Shown piece after piece: positions 22,333 through 31,033 of a DNA stretch of 57,301 nucleotides. The notes under the pieces are model-generated. The model saw only the letters and a program-made list of their open reading frames with translations, ran no database searches and was not told where the DNA came from. The DNA is from Thermoplasmata archaeon (GTDB taxonomy: Archaea > Thermoplasmatota > Thermoplasmata > Lutacidiplasmatales > UBA184). Both the position numbers and the translations under genes were made by a program. Location: assembly GCA_022750455.1 (NCBI GenBank), contig JAKIVR010000008.1:1-57301 (forward strand). The letters run 5' to 3'. Positions within the stretch are counted from its first letter, which is position 1. Each line of letters begins with the position of its first letter.

Positions 22333-24570
22333 ATGGCGCGCATCTTCCTCGGAGTGGCGTGGCCGTACGCCAACGGACCGTTCCATATCGGTCATCTCGC
22401 CGGGGCGTACCTGCCCGCGGACATCTTCGCCCGGTACCATCGTCTGGTCGGGGACGAGGTGTTGATGGTCTCGGGGTCGGACATGCACGGCACGCCGATC
22501 CTCGTGGCCGCCGAGAAGGAGGGGACGACGCCCGACGTCGTCGCCGAGCGCAACCACGCGCTGAACTCCGCGTCGTTCCGCCGGCTCGGGATCTCGTTCG
22601 ACCTGTTCACGAGCACCCGCACGCCGATCCACGAGCGGGTGGTGCAGGAGCTCTTCCTCGCCCTGCTCCGGGACGGCCACGTGGAGCGCCGGACCGAGAG
22701 CAGCCCGTACTGCCCGAAGCACGCCCGGTTCCTACCGGACCGGTACCTCATCGGCACCTGTCCGAACTGCGGCTCCGAATCCGCCCGGGGGGACGAGTGC
22801 GACCGGTGCGGGAAGGTGCTGCAGGCGAAGGAGCTCCTGCAACCCCGGTGCGTCCTCTGCAACACGCCGGCCGAGTTCCGCAACAGCGAACACTTCTTCC
22901 TCCGCCTCGACGGCCTCTCCGTGGAGCTCGACAAGTTCCTCGCAGACAAGTCGTACTGGCGCCCGAACGTGCGCACCTTCACGGAGCGGTTCCGGGAGGG
23001 CGGACTGCGACCGACCCCGATCACCCGGGACCTCACATGGGGCGTGCCGATCCCGCTCGACGGATACGATTCGAAACGATTCTACGTCTGGTTCGAGGCG
23101 GTCATCGGGTACCTCTCGGCGTCGCAGGAGTGGGCGGTTCGGCTGGGGACGCCCGACGCGTGGCATCGCTTCTGGGATGCGAAGGAGGCGGTCCGATCGT
23201 ACTACTTCATCGGGAAGGACAACATCTTCCACCACACCGTCTTCTGGCCGGCGATGCTGCTCGGCGTCGGCGGCCTCCGGCTGCCGTACGACGTCCCCGC
23301 GAACGAATGGATGGTGATCGGCGGCGGCAAGATGTCGAAGTCGCGCCCGACGACCGAGGACGTCTCGTTTCCCGCTCTCCTCGAGAAGCACCCCCCCGAA
23401 GCGATCCGGTTCTACGCCGCCCTCCTCGCCCCCCAGAACCACGATACCGAGTTCTCTTCGGACGAGCTGCGTCAGGTCACGGATCAGGTCCTGGCCAACC
23501 AATGGGGCAACCTGGTGCAGCGCCTCCTCGTCCTCGCCCGGGACCGATGCGACGGTCGCGTCCCGCCGCGCCCGGACGGCTGGGAGCTCGCGAGCTCCCC
23601 GTGGGGCGCCCGAACGATCGCCGCGCACGCCGCGATCGGGGCGGAGTACGAGAAGGTCCACCTGAAAGAGGCCCTCGAGCTCGCGCTCATCGAAGTGCGG
23701 GACGCGAACCGGCGGGTCCACGAGGCCGCCCCGTGGGCGGCGGCGGAGCCCGAGCGGAACCGGGCCCTGTACGAAGGGCTTGCGTTCGTGAAGACCGCGG
23801 CCGTCTGGATGGCACCGGTGCTCCCGGCGTCGGCCGATTCCGTGTTCCGGATGCTCGGCTATCCCACGGGCCCGACCCCGGGCGCGTGGGCGACGGCGCT
23901 GGAGCCGGCCCCACCCGGACAGAAGTTGGGCGAGATCCAACCTCTCTATCCCCGCGACGCGCCGACCCAGCCGCCCGCAAGCTCGACCCCCGCCCCGGGT
24001 GGAGCGCTCGATCTGCGCGCGGGGGCGATCCGCGAGGTGACCCCGGTCGCTGACGCCGACAAGCTTTACCACGTCACCGTCGACGTCGGCCCGCTCGGGA
24101 GCCGTCACGTCGTGGCGGGACTGCGGCCGTACTTCGCCGAGTCCGAGCTGGTGGGTCGGAGTGTCGTGCTCTTGGCCAATCTCGCTCCGCGAAAGATCCG
24201 GGGACAGAGCTCGGAGGGGATGCTGCTCGCGGCGGACGCGGGCGACAAGGTCGAGCTGCTTCAACCGCCCGACGGCGCGGCGCCCGGGGACGGGTCGGGA
24301 GCTCGCGAGGTCGCCCCGGTCATCACGTACGACCAGTTCAGCGCCCGTCCGATGTGCGTTGGGGAGTCGCTCGGTCCCACCGCCGGCGGTCGCTCTCGAA
24401 TCTCCCTGGGTGACGTTGCCGTCGAAGTCGACGGCGAATGGGCGGTGGGCACCCGACTGGTGATCGAGCGAGGCGCCGACGCCACCGCTCCCGCCCGGGT
24501 CGTCACCCTCGCGGACCGGCGCCCGCTCCGCGTCGGAGACGGTGCCGCTCCGGGAGCCCGCATCCGCTGA
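22333..24570 (+). CDS. metG: Methionyl-tRNA synthetase with C-terminal tRNA-binding domain and extra tail
   Basis: 745 residues. It charges tRNA-Met. Class I signatures: VAWPYANGPFHIGHLAG (HIGH) and GGGKMSKSRPTT (KMSKS). Zinc-knuckle pairs lie in CPKHA, CPNC, CDRC and CVLC, the four-Cys type with two knuckles. The anticodon-binding helical domain covers about 370-530. An EMAP/Trbp111-like OB-fold tRNA-binding domain covers about 560-655, ending in LANLAPRKIRGQSSEGMLLA. After it comes an additional segment of about 85 residues (about 660-745) beginning VITYDQFSARPMCVGE, which I do not recognise. It resembles the usual opening of the tRNA-binding domain, as if rearranged. The PHP gene starts on its stop codon (TGATG). 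Confidence 0.95.
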   Translation: MARIFLGVAWPYANGPFHIGHLAGAYLPADIFARYHRLVGDEVLMVSGSDMHGTPILVAAEKEGTTPDVVAERNHALNSASFRRLGISFDLFTSTRTPIHERVVQELFLALLRDGHVERRTESSPYCPKHARFLPDRYLIGTCPNCGSESARGDECDRCGKVLQAKELLQPRCVLCNTPAEFRNSEHFFLRLDGLSVELDKFLADKSYWRPNVRTFTERFREGGLRPTPITRDLTWGVPIPLDGYDSKRFYVWFEAVIGYLSASQEWAVRLGTPDAWHRFWDAKEAVRSYYFIGKDNIFHHTVFWPAMLLGVGGLRLPYDVPANEWMVIGGGKMSKSRPTTEDVSFPALLEKHPPEAIRFYAALLAPQNHDTEFSSDELRQVTDQVLANQWGNLVQRLLVLARDRCDGRVPPRPDGWELASSPWGARTIAAHAAIGAEYEKVHLKEALELALIEVRDANRRVHEAAPWAAAEPERNRALYEGLAFVKTAAVWMAPVLPASADSVFRMLGYPTGPTPGAWATALEPAPPGQKLGEIQPLYPRDAPTQPPASSTPAPGGALDLRAGAIREVTPVADADKLYHVTVDVGPLGSRHVVAGLRPYFAESELVGRSVVLLANLAPRKIRGQSSEGMLLAADAGDKVELLQPPDGAAPGDGSGAREVAPVITYDQFSARPMCVGESLGPTAGGRSRISLGDVAVEVDGEWAVGTRLVIERGADATAPARVVTLADRRPLRVGDGAAPGARIR

Positions 24571-25247
24571 TGCCGAGCTGGCGGATCGATCTTCATGTCC
24601 ACGGGGAACGCTCGCCGGACTCCACGGCCACCTTCTCCCAGTATGCGGAGAGGATGGCCCAGGCCGGCCTGTACGGGTTCGCATTGACGGACCACAACGC
24701 GGTCCCCCCGGCCCCCCTTCTCGCCCAACTTCGGGAGCGGTACCCGCGCTACCTCTTCCTCTCCGGGGTCGAAGTCTCGGCGCAGGAAGGTCACGTGCTG
24801 GTCTACGGGGTGGAGACCGCCCCCTCGCGGGGAATCGCCCTCGAGGAGTTGGTGGAGTGGGCTCACGCCCGGAACGCCGTCGTCGCCCTGGCCCACCCCC
24901 TTCGCCGGTTCCACGGCGCGGGCCGACGGGTGGCCGAGGGCGCCCGAGTGGACGCCCTCGAGGGGCGGAACGGGCGGATGGGGTTTGGCGCGAACTCATC
25001 GACCGAACGGTTGGGGGTAAGCCGGCACCTCGCGGTGATCGGTGGCAGCGACGCTCACGAGACAGGAAGTCTCGGGCGCGCATACACGGAATTCGCGGAC
25101 GAACCACCCGACTCGGAGGCGGTCCTGGACGCGATCCGTCACCAACGCACCCTCCCGGGCGGGCAGAACCTCTCCGCCGCCGGCCGACTCTCGGTGGGGT
25201 TGCGGAACCTACGTCTCCGTACGGGCCGCGGGTTCCGGTCGGTCTAG
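24570..25247 (+). CDS. PHP-domain metal-dependent phosphoesterase
   Basis: 225 residues with the polymerase-and-histidinol-phosphatase (PHP) fold. Metal-ligand motifs: I DLHVHGERSPDS, II ALTDHNAV, III GVEVSAQEGHVLVYG, IV ALAHPLRRFH, and GGSDAHE near the C-terminus. Such small PHP proteins hydrolyse phosphomonoesters or cyclic phosphodiesters, for example of nucleotides; the substrate here cannot be told from sequence. The ATG at 24570 overlaps the metG stop by one base, so it is translationally coupled to metG. The N-terminus then starts directly at the first metal motif, as usual. Confidence 0.88.
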   Translation: MPSWRIDLHVHGERSPDSTATFSQYAERMAQAGLYGFALTDHNAVPPAPLLAQLRERYPRYLFLSGVEVSAQEGHVLVYGVETAPSRGIALEELVEWAHARNAVVALAHPLRRFHGAGRRVAEGARVDALEGRNGRMGFGANSSTERLGVSRHLAVIGGSDAHETGSLGRAYTEFADEPPDSEAVLDAIRHQRTLPGGQNLSAAGRLSVGLRNLRLRTGRGFRSV

Positions 25248-25317
25248 AACTCGGGCCTGACCCGGCTCCGGGCGCACGCCTTAAGCCGTCGGGCCGTTCG
25301 GCGACCCTGAGGGTCCA

Positions 25318-26256
25318 ATGTCGGCAGTTCGGAAGATTGTGGTGCTCGGCGCGGGGAATGTCGGAGGCACGCTCGCCCAGCGGCTGGCGGAGGCCGACTT
25401 CGCGCAGGAGCTCGTTCTGATCGACATCGTCGACGGCCTACCGCAGGGGAAGGCGCTCGACATCCAGGAGTCCGCGCCGATCCTCGAGTTCTCCACCAAG
25501 GTCACGGGCTCGACCTCCCTGGAGGCGCTCCGGGGCGCGGACATCGTCGTCGAGACCGCCGGACTCGCCCGAAAGCCCGGGATGAGCCGCTCCGACCTCC
25601 TCGGCAAGAACGTCGACATCCTGCGCGGCCACGCCCAGGCCGTTGGACAGGAGGCCCCAAACGCCGTCGTCATCGTCGTCACGAACCCGGTGGACGTCAT
25701 GGCCGAATGGTTCCGCCGCGCGAGTGGCCTCGCCCACGCCCAGGTCTTCGGGGAGTCGGGGACGCTGGACACCGCCCGCTTCCGCTGGTTCGTCGCCGCC
25801 GAGCTCGGCGTGTCGCCCCGGGATGTGATCGGCTTCGTGCTCGGTACCCACGGGGACACGATGGTCCCGGTCCTCTCCTTGACGAGCGTGAACGGCGTGC
25901 CGTTGACCCAGCTGATCCCCGCCGAGCGCCTGCAGAAGATCGTCGAGCGGACCCAGAAGGGCGGCGGGGAGATCGTGGAGCTGCTGAAGATGGGGAGCGC
26001 CTTCTACGCCCCGTCCGCCTCGCAGGCCGAGATGGTCCGGGCCGTCGTGAACGACGAACACCGGGTGATCCCGGTCACGGCCGCGGTCACGGGCCAGTAC
26101 GGGTTCCGCGACATGTATCTGGGGGTGCCCGCACGCATCGGGCGCACCGGGGTCGAGGCCGTCTACGAGGTCCAACTCTCCGACGGCGAGCGCGCGGCCC
26201 TCCAACGGAGCGCCGAGGCCGTGCGGCAGGACATCGCGCTCCTCCCGTCCGCCTAG
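25318..26256 (+). CDS. mdh: Malate dehydrogenase (LDH-like type)
   Basis: 312 residues. It interconverts malate and oxaloacetate with NAD(H). Visible: Rossmann motif VVLGAGNVGGTLAQRLAE, an acidic residue after the second strand (LVLIDIVDGLPQGKALD) favouring NAD, ETAGLARKPGMSRSDLL with the substrate-specificity arginine typical of malate rather than lactate enzymes, the catalytic aspartate in TLDTARFRWFVA and histidine in LGTHGDTMVPVLS. The loop reads GESGTLDTARF instead of the common GMAGVLDxARF, a modest change. GAGGG lies five bases before the ATG, with a TTAAG element further upstream. It appears monocistronic. Confidence 0.92.
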   Translation: MSAVRKIVVLGAGNVGGTLAQRLAEADFAQELVLIDIVDGLPQGKALDIQESAPILEFSTKVTGSTSLEALRGADIVVETAGLARKPGMSRSDLLGKNVDILRGHAQAVGQEAPNAVVIVVTNPVDVMAEWFRRASGLAHAQVFGESGTLDTARFRWFVAAELGVSPRDVIGFVLGTHGDTMVPVLSLTSVNGVPLTQLIPAERLQKIVERTQKGGGEIVELLKMGSAFYAPSASQAEMVRAVVNDEHRVIPVTAAVTGQYGFRDMYLGVPARIGRTGVEAVYEVQLSDGERAALQRSAEAVRQDIALLPSA

Positions 26257-26356
26257 AACGGGCTGCGAGGGCCCGTTCGGCGTTCGGGTCGAGGCGCACC
26301 TTCAAGACACGCCCCCGTCTCGTTGCGGTCTGAGGGACCCTACGTCGACCACTTCG

Positions 26357-28360
26357 TTGTACGCGCCGCCGTCCCTCTTTCCGTACCGCGTTCGGCCGGG
26401 CCAAGAAGCGATCCTCGACGCCGTCGCCGACGTCACCCGACGGGGCGGAGCTGCGATCGTGGAGGCGGCCACGGGACTCGGCAAGACCGTCGCGACACTG
26501 GCCCCGCTGCTGGAGCACGCGGAGGCGGTCGATCACAAGATCCTGTACCTGGTCCGCACGCACTCCCAGGAGCAGCGCGTGCTCCGGGAGGCGCAGGCGA
26601 TCTCCCACCGCACCGTCGCCCCGTTCCTGGCCCTGGGACTCTCCGGCCGACAACGCCGATGCTTCCTGTTGCAGGATATGCCCGAGATCGCGACCGCGAC
26701 CGCCGAGGAGTACGGGCAGCTCTGTTCGGACCGCAAGCGGGCCGCGGAGCGGGCGGTCGACGAGGCGCCCCCGATCGTGGGGGGACCGACAGGGGATACC
26801 CTGGTGGCCGACCTTCCCATGGTCGAGAACGTCCGCATCACCGATGTCGACGGTTGTCCGTACTACGCCCGGCTCCTCCAGACCAACGTCCCCGCCCTCG
26901 CGGAGCGGTTCGCGGCGAACCTCCCGACCAGTGAGGAGTTCGACCAGTTCTCCCGCGACCAGCCGGTCTGTGCCTACGAGCTGGCGAAGAAGTTGTTGCC
27001 TTCGGCGCGGCTCGTCATCGCGCCGTACGCCTTCTTCTTCCATCCGCACGTCCGCGAGTCGCTGTTGCGATCGCTCGGCGTCGGTCTCGACCGGATCGAT
27101 CTCGTCGTGGACGAGGCCCACAACGTCCCCGAGTACCTCCGGGAGATGTCGAGCGTCTCCCTCGGACGGGAGACGCTGAAGCGGGCCCGACTCGAGCTCG
27201 AGGAGAACGGCAATCTCACCTTCCCCACGGGGGGCACCGCCACGGAGCTCCTCGACTCCATCCTGCGGGCGATGGACGAGGTCGTCGAGGCCCATGCCGG
27301 CGAGGAGGACGGGATCCTGCCTCCCCATGCGATGGAGGATGCGCTCCTGGGGGCGGTCGGCGGCACCTCCCACGCCTTCGACACGATGCTCGGCACGCTC
27401 GCCCAGTGGGGCGAGGCGCTTCGCGAGTCCCGGCGCCGGGAACGAAAGCTCCCGCGATCCTCGACGCACGCCGCCGCGCTCGCGCTCCTGGCCTGGCCGC
27501 AGCTCGAACCACCCGAGTTCGTGAAGGTCGTCACCAAGTCCCCTCGCGTCGGCATCGAGGCGTACGCCGTCGACGCCCGGAGCGCGGCGGCGGCCGTCCT
27601 CGAGTGCCACGCGTCGATCCACCTCTCCGGCACTCTCGCGCCGATCGAAGAGTACCGGGTGACGCTCGGCCTCCCCGAGAGCAGCCGAAGTGTCTCCATC
27701 CCCTCCCCGTTCCCGCCCGAGAACCGGCGAGCGTACTACGACCCGGACGTCACGAGCCGCCAGGCGGCCCTCGCGGAGGACGAGAGCCGTCTCCCGCAGA
27801 TGGTGGAGCGGTTGGGGACCGTGCTGGCGAGCTTACCGGTCCGTACGGCGGTCTTCTTTCCGAGCTTCGCCCTCCTCGACAAAGCTCTCGCCGTCGGCCT
27901 CCGCTCGGTCCTGCCCCCGACGGTCGTCATCGAGGAGCGGGAGCAGAGCACCGCCGACCTGTGGCGCGCCATCGATGGGTTCAAGCGCGGCGAGCGCGAC
28001 GCGGTCCTCGTGGGCGTCGCCGGGGGTCGGATCGCGGAGGGGATCGACTTCCCCGACGACGAGCTCGAGGCGGTGGTCCTCTTCGGACTACCGTTCCCCA
28101 AACCCACGGCGCGGCGCGAGGCGCTTCGACGCTTCTTGGACGCCACGACGGGACGCGGGTGGGAGTACACGGTCGTCGCTCCGACCCGGCGGGCCATCGC
28201 CCAGGCGATCGGGCGGATGATCCGCTCCGACAAGGACCGCGGGCTTGTCATCGTCCTCGACCAGCGCGCCACCGATTTCCAAGACGTGCTGCCGGATCTG
28301 GCGCCGCTCCCGGCAGATCTCCCCGAAATGACGAAGGCGTTCTACGCCCGACCCGCGTAA
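26357..28360 (+). CDS. XPD/Rad3-type (superfamily 2) iron-sulfur DNA helicase
   Basis: 667 residues. These helicases unwind DNA 5' to 3' in repair. Visible: Walker A ATGLGKTVATLAPL, motif Ia LYLVRTHSQEQRV, four cysteines for a 4Fe-4S cluster (RQRRCF, GQLCSD, VDGCPYY, QPVCAYELAKK), Walker B VVDEAHNVPEYL, motif III HLSGTLAPIEEY, and the RecA2 motifs GVAGGRIAEGIDFPDDEL and QAIGRMIRSDKDRGLVIVLDQR. All hallmark residues are present. The start is TTG at 26357, so the N-terminus begins YAPPSLFPYRVRPGQEA with the Q-motif-like arginine segment. Upstream of the start there is no clear TATA box at the leaderless distance. Confidence 0.93.
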   Translation: MYAPPSLFPYRVRPGQEAILDAVADVTRRGGAAIVEAATGLGKTVATLAPLLEHAEAVDHKILYLVRTHSQEQRVLREAQAISHRTVAPFLALGLSGRQRRCFLLQDMPEIATATAEEYGQLCSDRKRAAERAVDEAPPIVGGPTGDTLVADLPMVENVRITDVDGCPYYARLLQTNVPALAERFAANLPTSEEFDQFSRDQPVCAYELAKKLLPSARLVIAPYAFFFHPHVRESLLRSLGVGLDRIDLVVDEAHNVPEYLREMSSVSLGRETLKRARLELEENGNLTFPTGGTATELLDSILRAMDEVVEAHAGEEDGILPPHAMEDALLGAVGGTSHAFDTMLGTLAQWGEALRESRRRERKLPRSSTHAAALALLAWPQLEPPEFVKVVTKSPRVGIEAYAVDARSAAAAVLECHASIHLSGTLAPIEEYRVTLGLPESSRSVSIPSPFPPENRRAYYDPDVTSRQAALAEDESRLPQMVERLGTVLASLPVRTAVFFPSFALLDKALAVGLRSVLPPTVVIEEREQSTADLWRAIDGFKRGERDAVLVGVAGGRIAEGIDFPDDELEAVVLFGLPFPKPTARREALRRFLDATTGRGWEYTVVAPTRRAIAQAIGRMIRSDKDRGLVIVLDQRATDFQDVLPDLAPLPADLPEMTKAFYARPA

Positions 28361-28380
28361 GCGAGTCCCCGACCAGTAAC

Positions 28381-28386
28381 CATATG
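28381..28386 (+). promoter_or_regulatory. TATA-like box of the heptose-kinase gene
   Basis: CATATG, centred about 29 bases before the GTG at 28413. Its position supports 28413, not the in-frame GTG at 28386, as the true start. Confidence 0.4.
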
Positions 28387-28412
28387 TGGTTCAGCCCTCC
28401 CTCTCACTCACC

Positions 28413-29390
28413 GTGATCATTACCCGGACGCCGCTGCGGGTCAGCTTCGCCGGAGGCGGGACGGACCTCCCATCGTACTACCGCAAGTACGGGGGCGGAG
28501 CCGTCGTGAGCGCCGCCATCGACCGATACATCCACGTCTTGGTGAACCCGAAGTTCGACGACTCGATCCGGGTCGCGTACTCGAAGACCGAGGACCACGC
28601 CCAACTCGAGGACGTCCAGCACGGGCTGGTCCGGGAGGCGATGCGCGTCGCCGGCCTGAAAGGGGGGATCGAGGTCCACACCATCGCCGACATCCCGTCG
28701 GAGGGCACCGGACTGGGTTCCTCCTCGACGCTGACCGTCGGTCTGCTGAACGCGTTCCACGCGTACCATGGCGTCCTCAAGGAGCCCGGACAGCTCGCGG
28801 AGGAGGCGTGCCGCATCGAGATCGACCTGCTCAAGGGAACGTTGGGAAAGCAGGACCAGTACGCCGCCGCCTTCGGCGGGGTCCACTCCTTCGAGTTCCG
28901 CCCGGACGACACCGTGCGGGCCGTCCCGTTGCCTCTGACCTCGACCGCTCGCGCCGACCTCGGCGCGCACCTCTCGTTGTTCTACACCGGGATCACGCGC
29001 CAGGCCCAGGCCCTCCTGAAGGAGCAGGATGCGAAGACCAACGTCAACCGCGAATCGCTGGACGCCCTGCGCGAGCTCGTTCCCGCGACGCGGGATGCGA
29101 TCGTCGGCTCCGATTGGCGCGCGCTGGGGGAGCTCTTGGACCGCGGCTGGCATCTGAAGCGCGGGCTCGGCTCGGGGGTCTCTACCACGGCGATCGACGA
29201 GGCGTACGCCAAGGCCCGGGCGGCCGGAGCGTATGGCGCGAAGATCACCGGGGCCGGCGGGGGCGGATTCTTGTTGGTCGTGCACCCGCCCGAGAGAAGC
29301 GTTCAAGTAACGGAGGCCCTCTCGCCGTGGCGACGTCTCCCCGTGGGAATCGCGGCCGAAGGCTCGCAGATCATCTTCGTGAGACGCTGA
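28413..29390 (+). CDS. hddA: GHMP-family sugar kinase, D-glycero-D-manno-heptose-7-phosphate kinase-like
   Basis: About 325 residues. GHMP kinases phosphorylate small molecules; this subfamily (HddA, fucokinase-like) phosphorylates C1 of heptose 7-phosphate. Visible: N-terminal IITRTPLRVSFAGGGTDLP, with the Gly-rich substrate loop; the GHMP ATP loop PSEGTGLGSSSTLTVGLL; GKQDQYAAAFGG with catalytic Asp; and C-terminal GAYGAKITGAGGGGFLL. I start it at GTG 28413, so the protein begins at the conserved IITRTPLR, and a TATA-like CATATG is at the right distance. Next, four bases on, is a GmhA-like isomerase, supporting a heptose role. No phosphatase (GmhB) or nucleotidyltransferase (HddC) is present in the window. 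Confidence 0.85.
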   Translation: MIITRTPLRVSFAGGGTDLPSYYRKYGGGAVVSAAIDRYIHVLVNPKFDDSIRVAYSKTEDHAQLEDVQHGLVREAMRVAGLKGGIEVHTIADIPSEGTGLGSSSTLTVGLLNAFHAYHGVLKEPGQLAEEACRIEIDLLKGTLGKQDQYAAAFGGVHSFEFRPDDTVRAVPLPLTSTARADLGAHLSLFYTGITRQAQALLKEQDAKTNVNRESLDALRELVPATRDAIVGSDWRALGELLDRGWHLKRGLGSGVSTTAIDEAYAKARAAGAYGAKITGAGGGGFLLVVHPPERSVQVTEALSPWRRLPVGIAAEGSQIIFVRR

Positions 29391-29394
29391 ACCG

Positions 29395-29979
29395 ATGACG
29401 ACACCGATCCGGGACTATGTGCGCCAGTACGTCGAGGAGACCCGGGACGCCCTCGCCGACCCGTACCTCTCCGAAGCGATCAGCCGCATCGTGCCGGTCC
29501 TCGTCACCGCTCGCGCGGAGGGGCGGACGATCTTCTTCCTCGGGAACGGCGGGAGCGCCTCGACCGCCTCCCACTTCGTCGTCGACATCGGCAAGGCAAC
29601 GCTGAAGGGGGGGGGCGACGGCCGCCGGTTCCGCTGCGTGGCGCTCGTCGACAACGTCGAAAGCGTCACCGCGTGGGCGAACGACGCCGACTACTCCAAG
29701 GTCTTCTCGGAACAGTTGAAGACGCTCGGGGCAAGGGGCGATGTGGCGTTCGCGATCTCCGGGAGTGGCAACTCGCCCAACGTGCTCGAGGCCGTCTCGA
29801 TGGCGAAGTCGATGGGGATCACCACCATCGGGCTCGCGGGCATGGGCGGAGGGAAGCTGAAGGGCGCCGTCGACATCTCCGTCGTCGTCCCCTCGAACTC
29901 CATGCAGCACACCGAGGACGTCCACCTGCTGATCTGCCATCTGCTCACCGCCTACCTCCGGGATCAGGTGCCGGCGTAG
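29395..29979 (+). CDS. gmhA: SIS-domain phosphoheptose isomerase-like protein (GmhA-like)
   Basis: 194 residues with one SIS domain. GmhA turns sedoheptulose 7-phosphate into D-glycero-D-manno-heptose 7-phosphate, the substrate of the kinase encoded just before. Visible: an N-terminal helix pair, IFFLGNGGSASTASHFVVDIGK (here in parts FLGNGGSASTASHF) with the family's phosphate-binding Ser cluster, FAISGSGNSPNVLEAV, and MQHTEDVHLLICHLL with the Glu and His used for zinc or catalysis in GmhA. An ADP/GDP-heptose product would serve surface glycans; that is inference. Confidence 0.85.
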   Translation: MTTPIRDYVRQYVEETRDALADPYLSEAISRIVPVLVTARAEGRTIFFLGNGGSASTASHFVVDIGKATLKGGGDGRRFRCVALVDNVESVTAWANDADYSKVFSEQLKTLGARGDVAFAISGSGNSPNVLEAVSMAKSMGITTIGLAGMGGGKLKGAVDISVVVPSNSMQHTEDVHLLICHLLTAYLRDQVPA

Positions 29980-29987
29980 GCCGGAGC

Positions 29988-30839
29988 ATGACCGCGTCCG
30001 TCCGGGACTACATGGTGCTCGAGGTCGAGCACCTCCGCGAGACGACCACGGTCAGCGAGGCGATCGGGCGGCTGCTGCGTAGTCGTCACCACGGCTTTCC
30101 CGTGACCGATCAGAACCGACATCTGATTGGCTTCGTCAGCGCCAAGGAGCTGCTCCGCCACGCCGGGGATGCGAGCACCCCGCTCGCCAAGATCATTCGG
30201 CCGGGGACGTACACGGCGACCCCGGATATGCCGATCGACGACGTCGCCCGGGTGATGTTTCGGTTCGGTCTCCGCGACCTGCCGATCATCGACGACGAAG
30301 GGCGCCTGTGCGGGGTCATCTCGAACCTCGATATCGTCCGCTCGCACTTCGAACGGGCGAGCCCGGCGAAGGCGGAGACGCTTCGGGCGCTCCTGACCGA
30401 GCGATACCAACTTCCGTTCTCCTCCCGCCGGGGGATGGTGCCGCTATCGAATCTGACTCCGACCCAGAGCAAGGTCTTTGAGGACGAGCTCCAAGGGCGA
30501 CGCTACGAGCTCGAGCGGGGGTTCGCGGAACCGGTCCTCGTCCTCCAGAAGGGGGAGAAGTGGATCCTCGTCGACGGACACCATCGGGCCCTTGCCGCGC
30601 GGGACATGGGCCTCACGCGCCTCCAGGCGTTCATCCTCGTCTGCGACAAGCCCCACGAGTTCGCGGCGCTGGAGACCGGGTTCGAGAAGGTCGCCAAGGA
30701 GTCGCACCTGATCACCCTCGATGACATCCACATCGACCGGACCACTCACCACCCGCTCGTGGAGGTCACCACCCAACTGCTGCGCCGGGTGACCGACGAG
30801 AGCCCGTCGAAGGCTCCGGATCCCGTTCGGGCTCCGTGA
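29988..30839 (+). CDS. CBS-pair fused to ParB/Srx-fold (SerK-like) domain
   Basis: 283 residues. Residues about 5-125 form two CBS motifs (VSEAIGRLLRSRHHGFPVTD; PIDDVARVMFRFGLRDLPII), a nucleotide-sensing pair. Residues about 140-260 form a ParB/Srx-like domain with the signature VDGHHRALAARDMG. The archaeal ADP-dependent free-serine kinase SerK has this fold and a DGHHR motif, so a small-molecule kinase is more likely than a DNA partition factor. The gene follows gmhA by eight bases in a heptose-type operon, so a sugar or serine kinase regulated by adenylates is my inference. The start ATG at 29988 is consistent with this operon spacing. Confidence 0.7.
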   Translation: MTASVRDYMVLEVEHLRETTTVSEAIGRLLRSRHHGFPVTDQNRHLIGFVSAKELLRHAGDASTPLAKIIRPGTYTATPDMPIDDVARVMFRFGLRDLPIIDDEGRLCGVISNLDIVRSHFERASPAKAETLRALLTERYQLPFSSRRGMVPLSNLTPTQSKVFEDELQGRRYELERGFAEPVLVLQKGEKWILVDGHHRALAARDMGLTRLQAFILVCDKPHEFAALETGFEKVAKESHLITLDDIHIDRTTHHPLVEVTTQLLRRVTDESPSKAPDPVRAP

Positions 30840-31033
30840 CCGGCGGCCTGTCCGTTGCCGACTCCTGACGGAGACCTACCTCGGACGGGACCGCGAGCCG
30901 ATGGTTCGCGCGAACCCGGTGCTGGGGCTGAGGGCCCAATGGGACGGATCCACCATGCAAATTGCCGAGGTATCCGGGAGAGTTCACGGCTGACCCGGTG
31001 TGGAAACGGGCGCGGCTCGGCAGGTTCGGGAGG

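Noticed and set aside
22732-25107. Open frame of 791 codons on the minus strand opposite metG and the PHP gene
   Set aside because: High-GC shadow of two well-supported genes; Arg/Gly-biased and without motifs.
29988-30839. ParB chromosome or plasmid partition protein
   Set aside because: There is no HTH domain or parA neighbour; CBS domains and DGHHR fit the SerK-like small-molecule kinase better.
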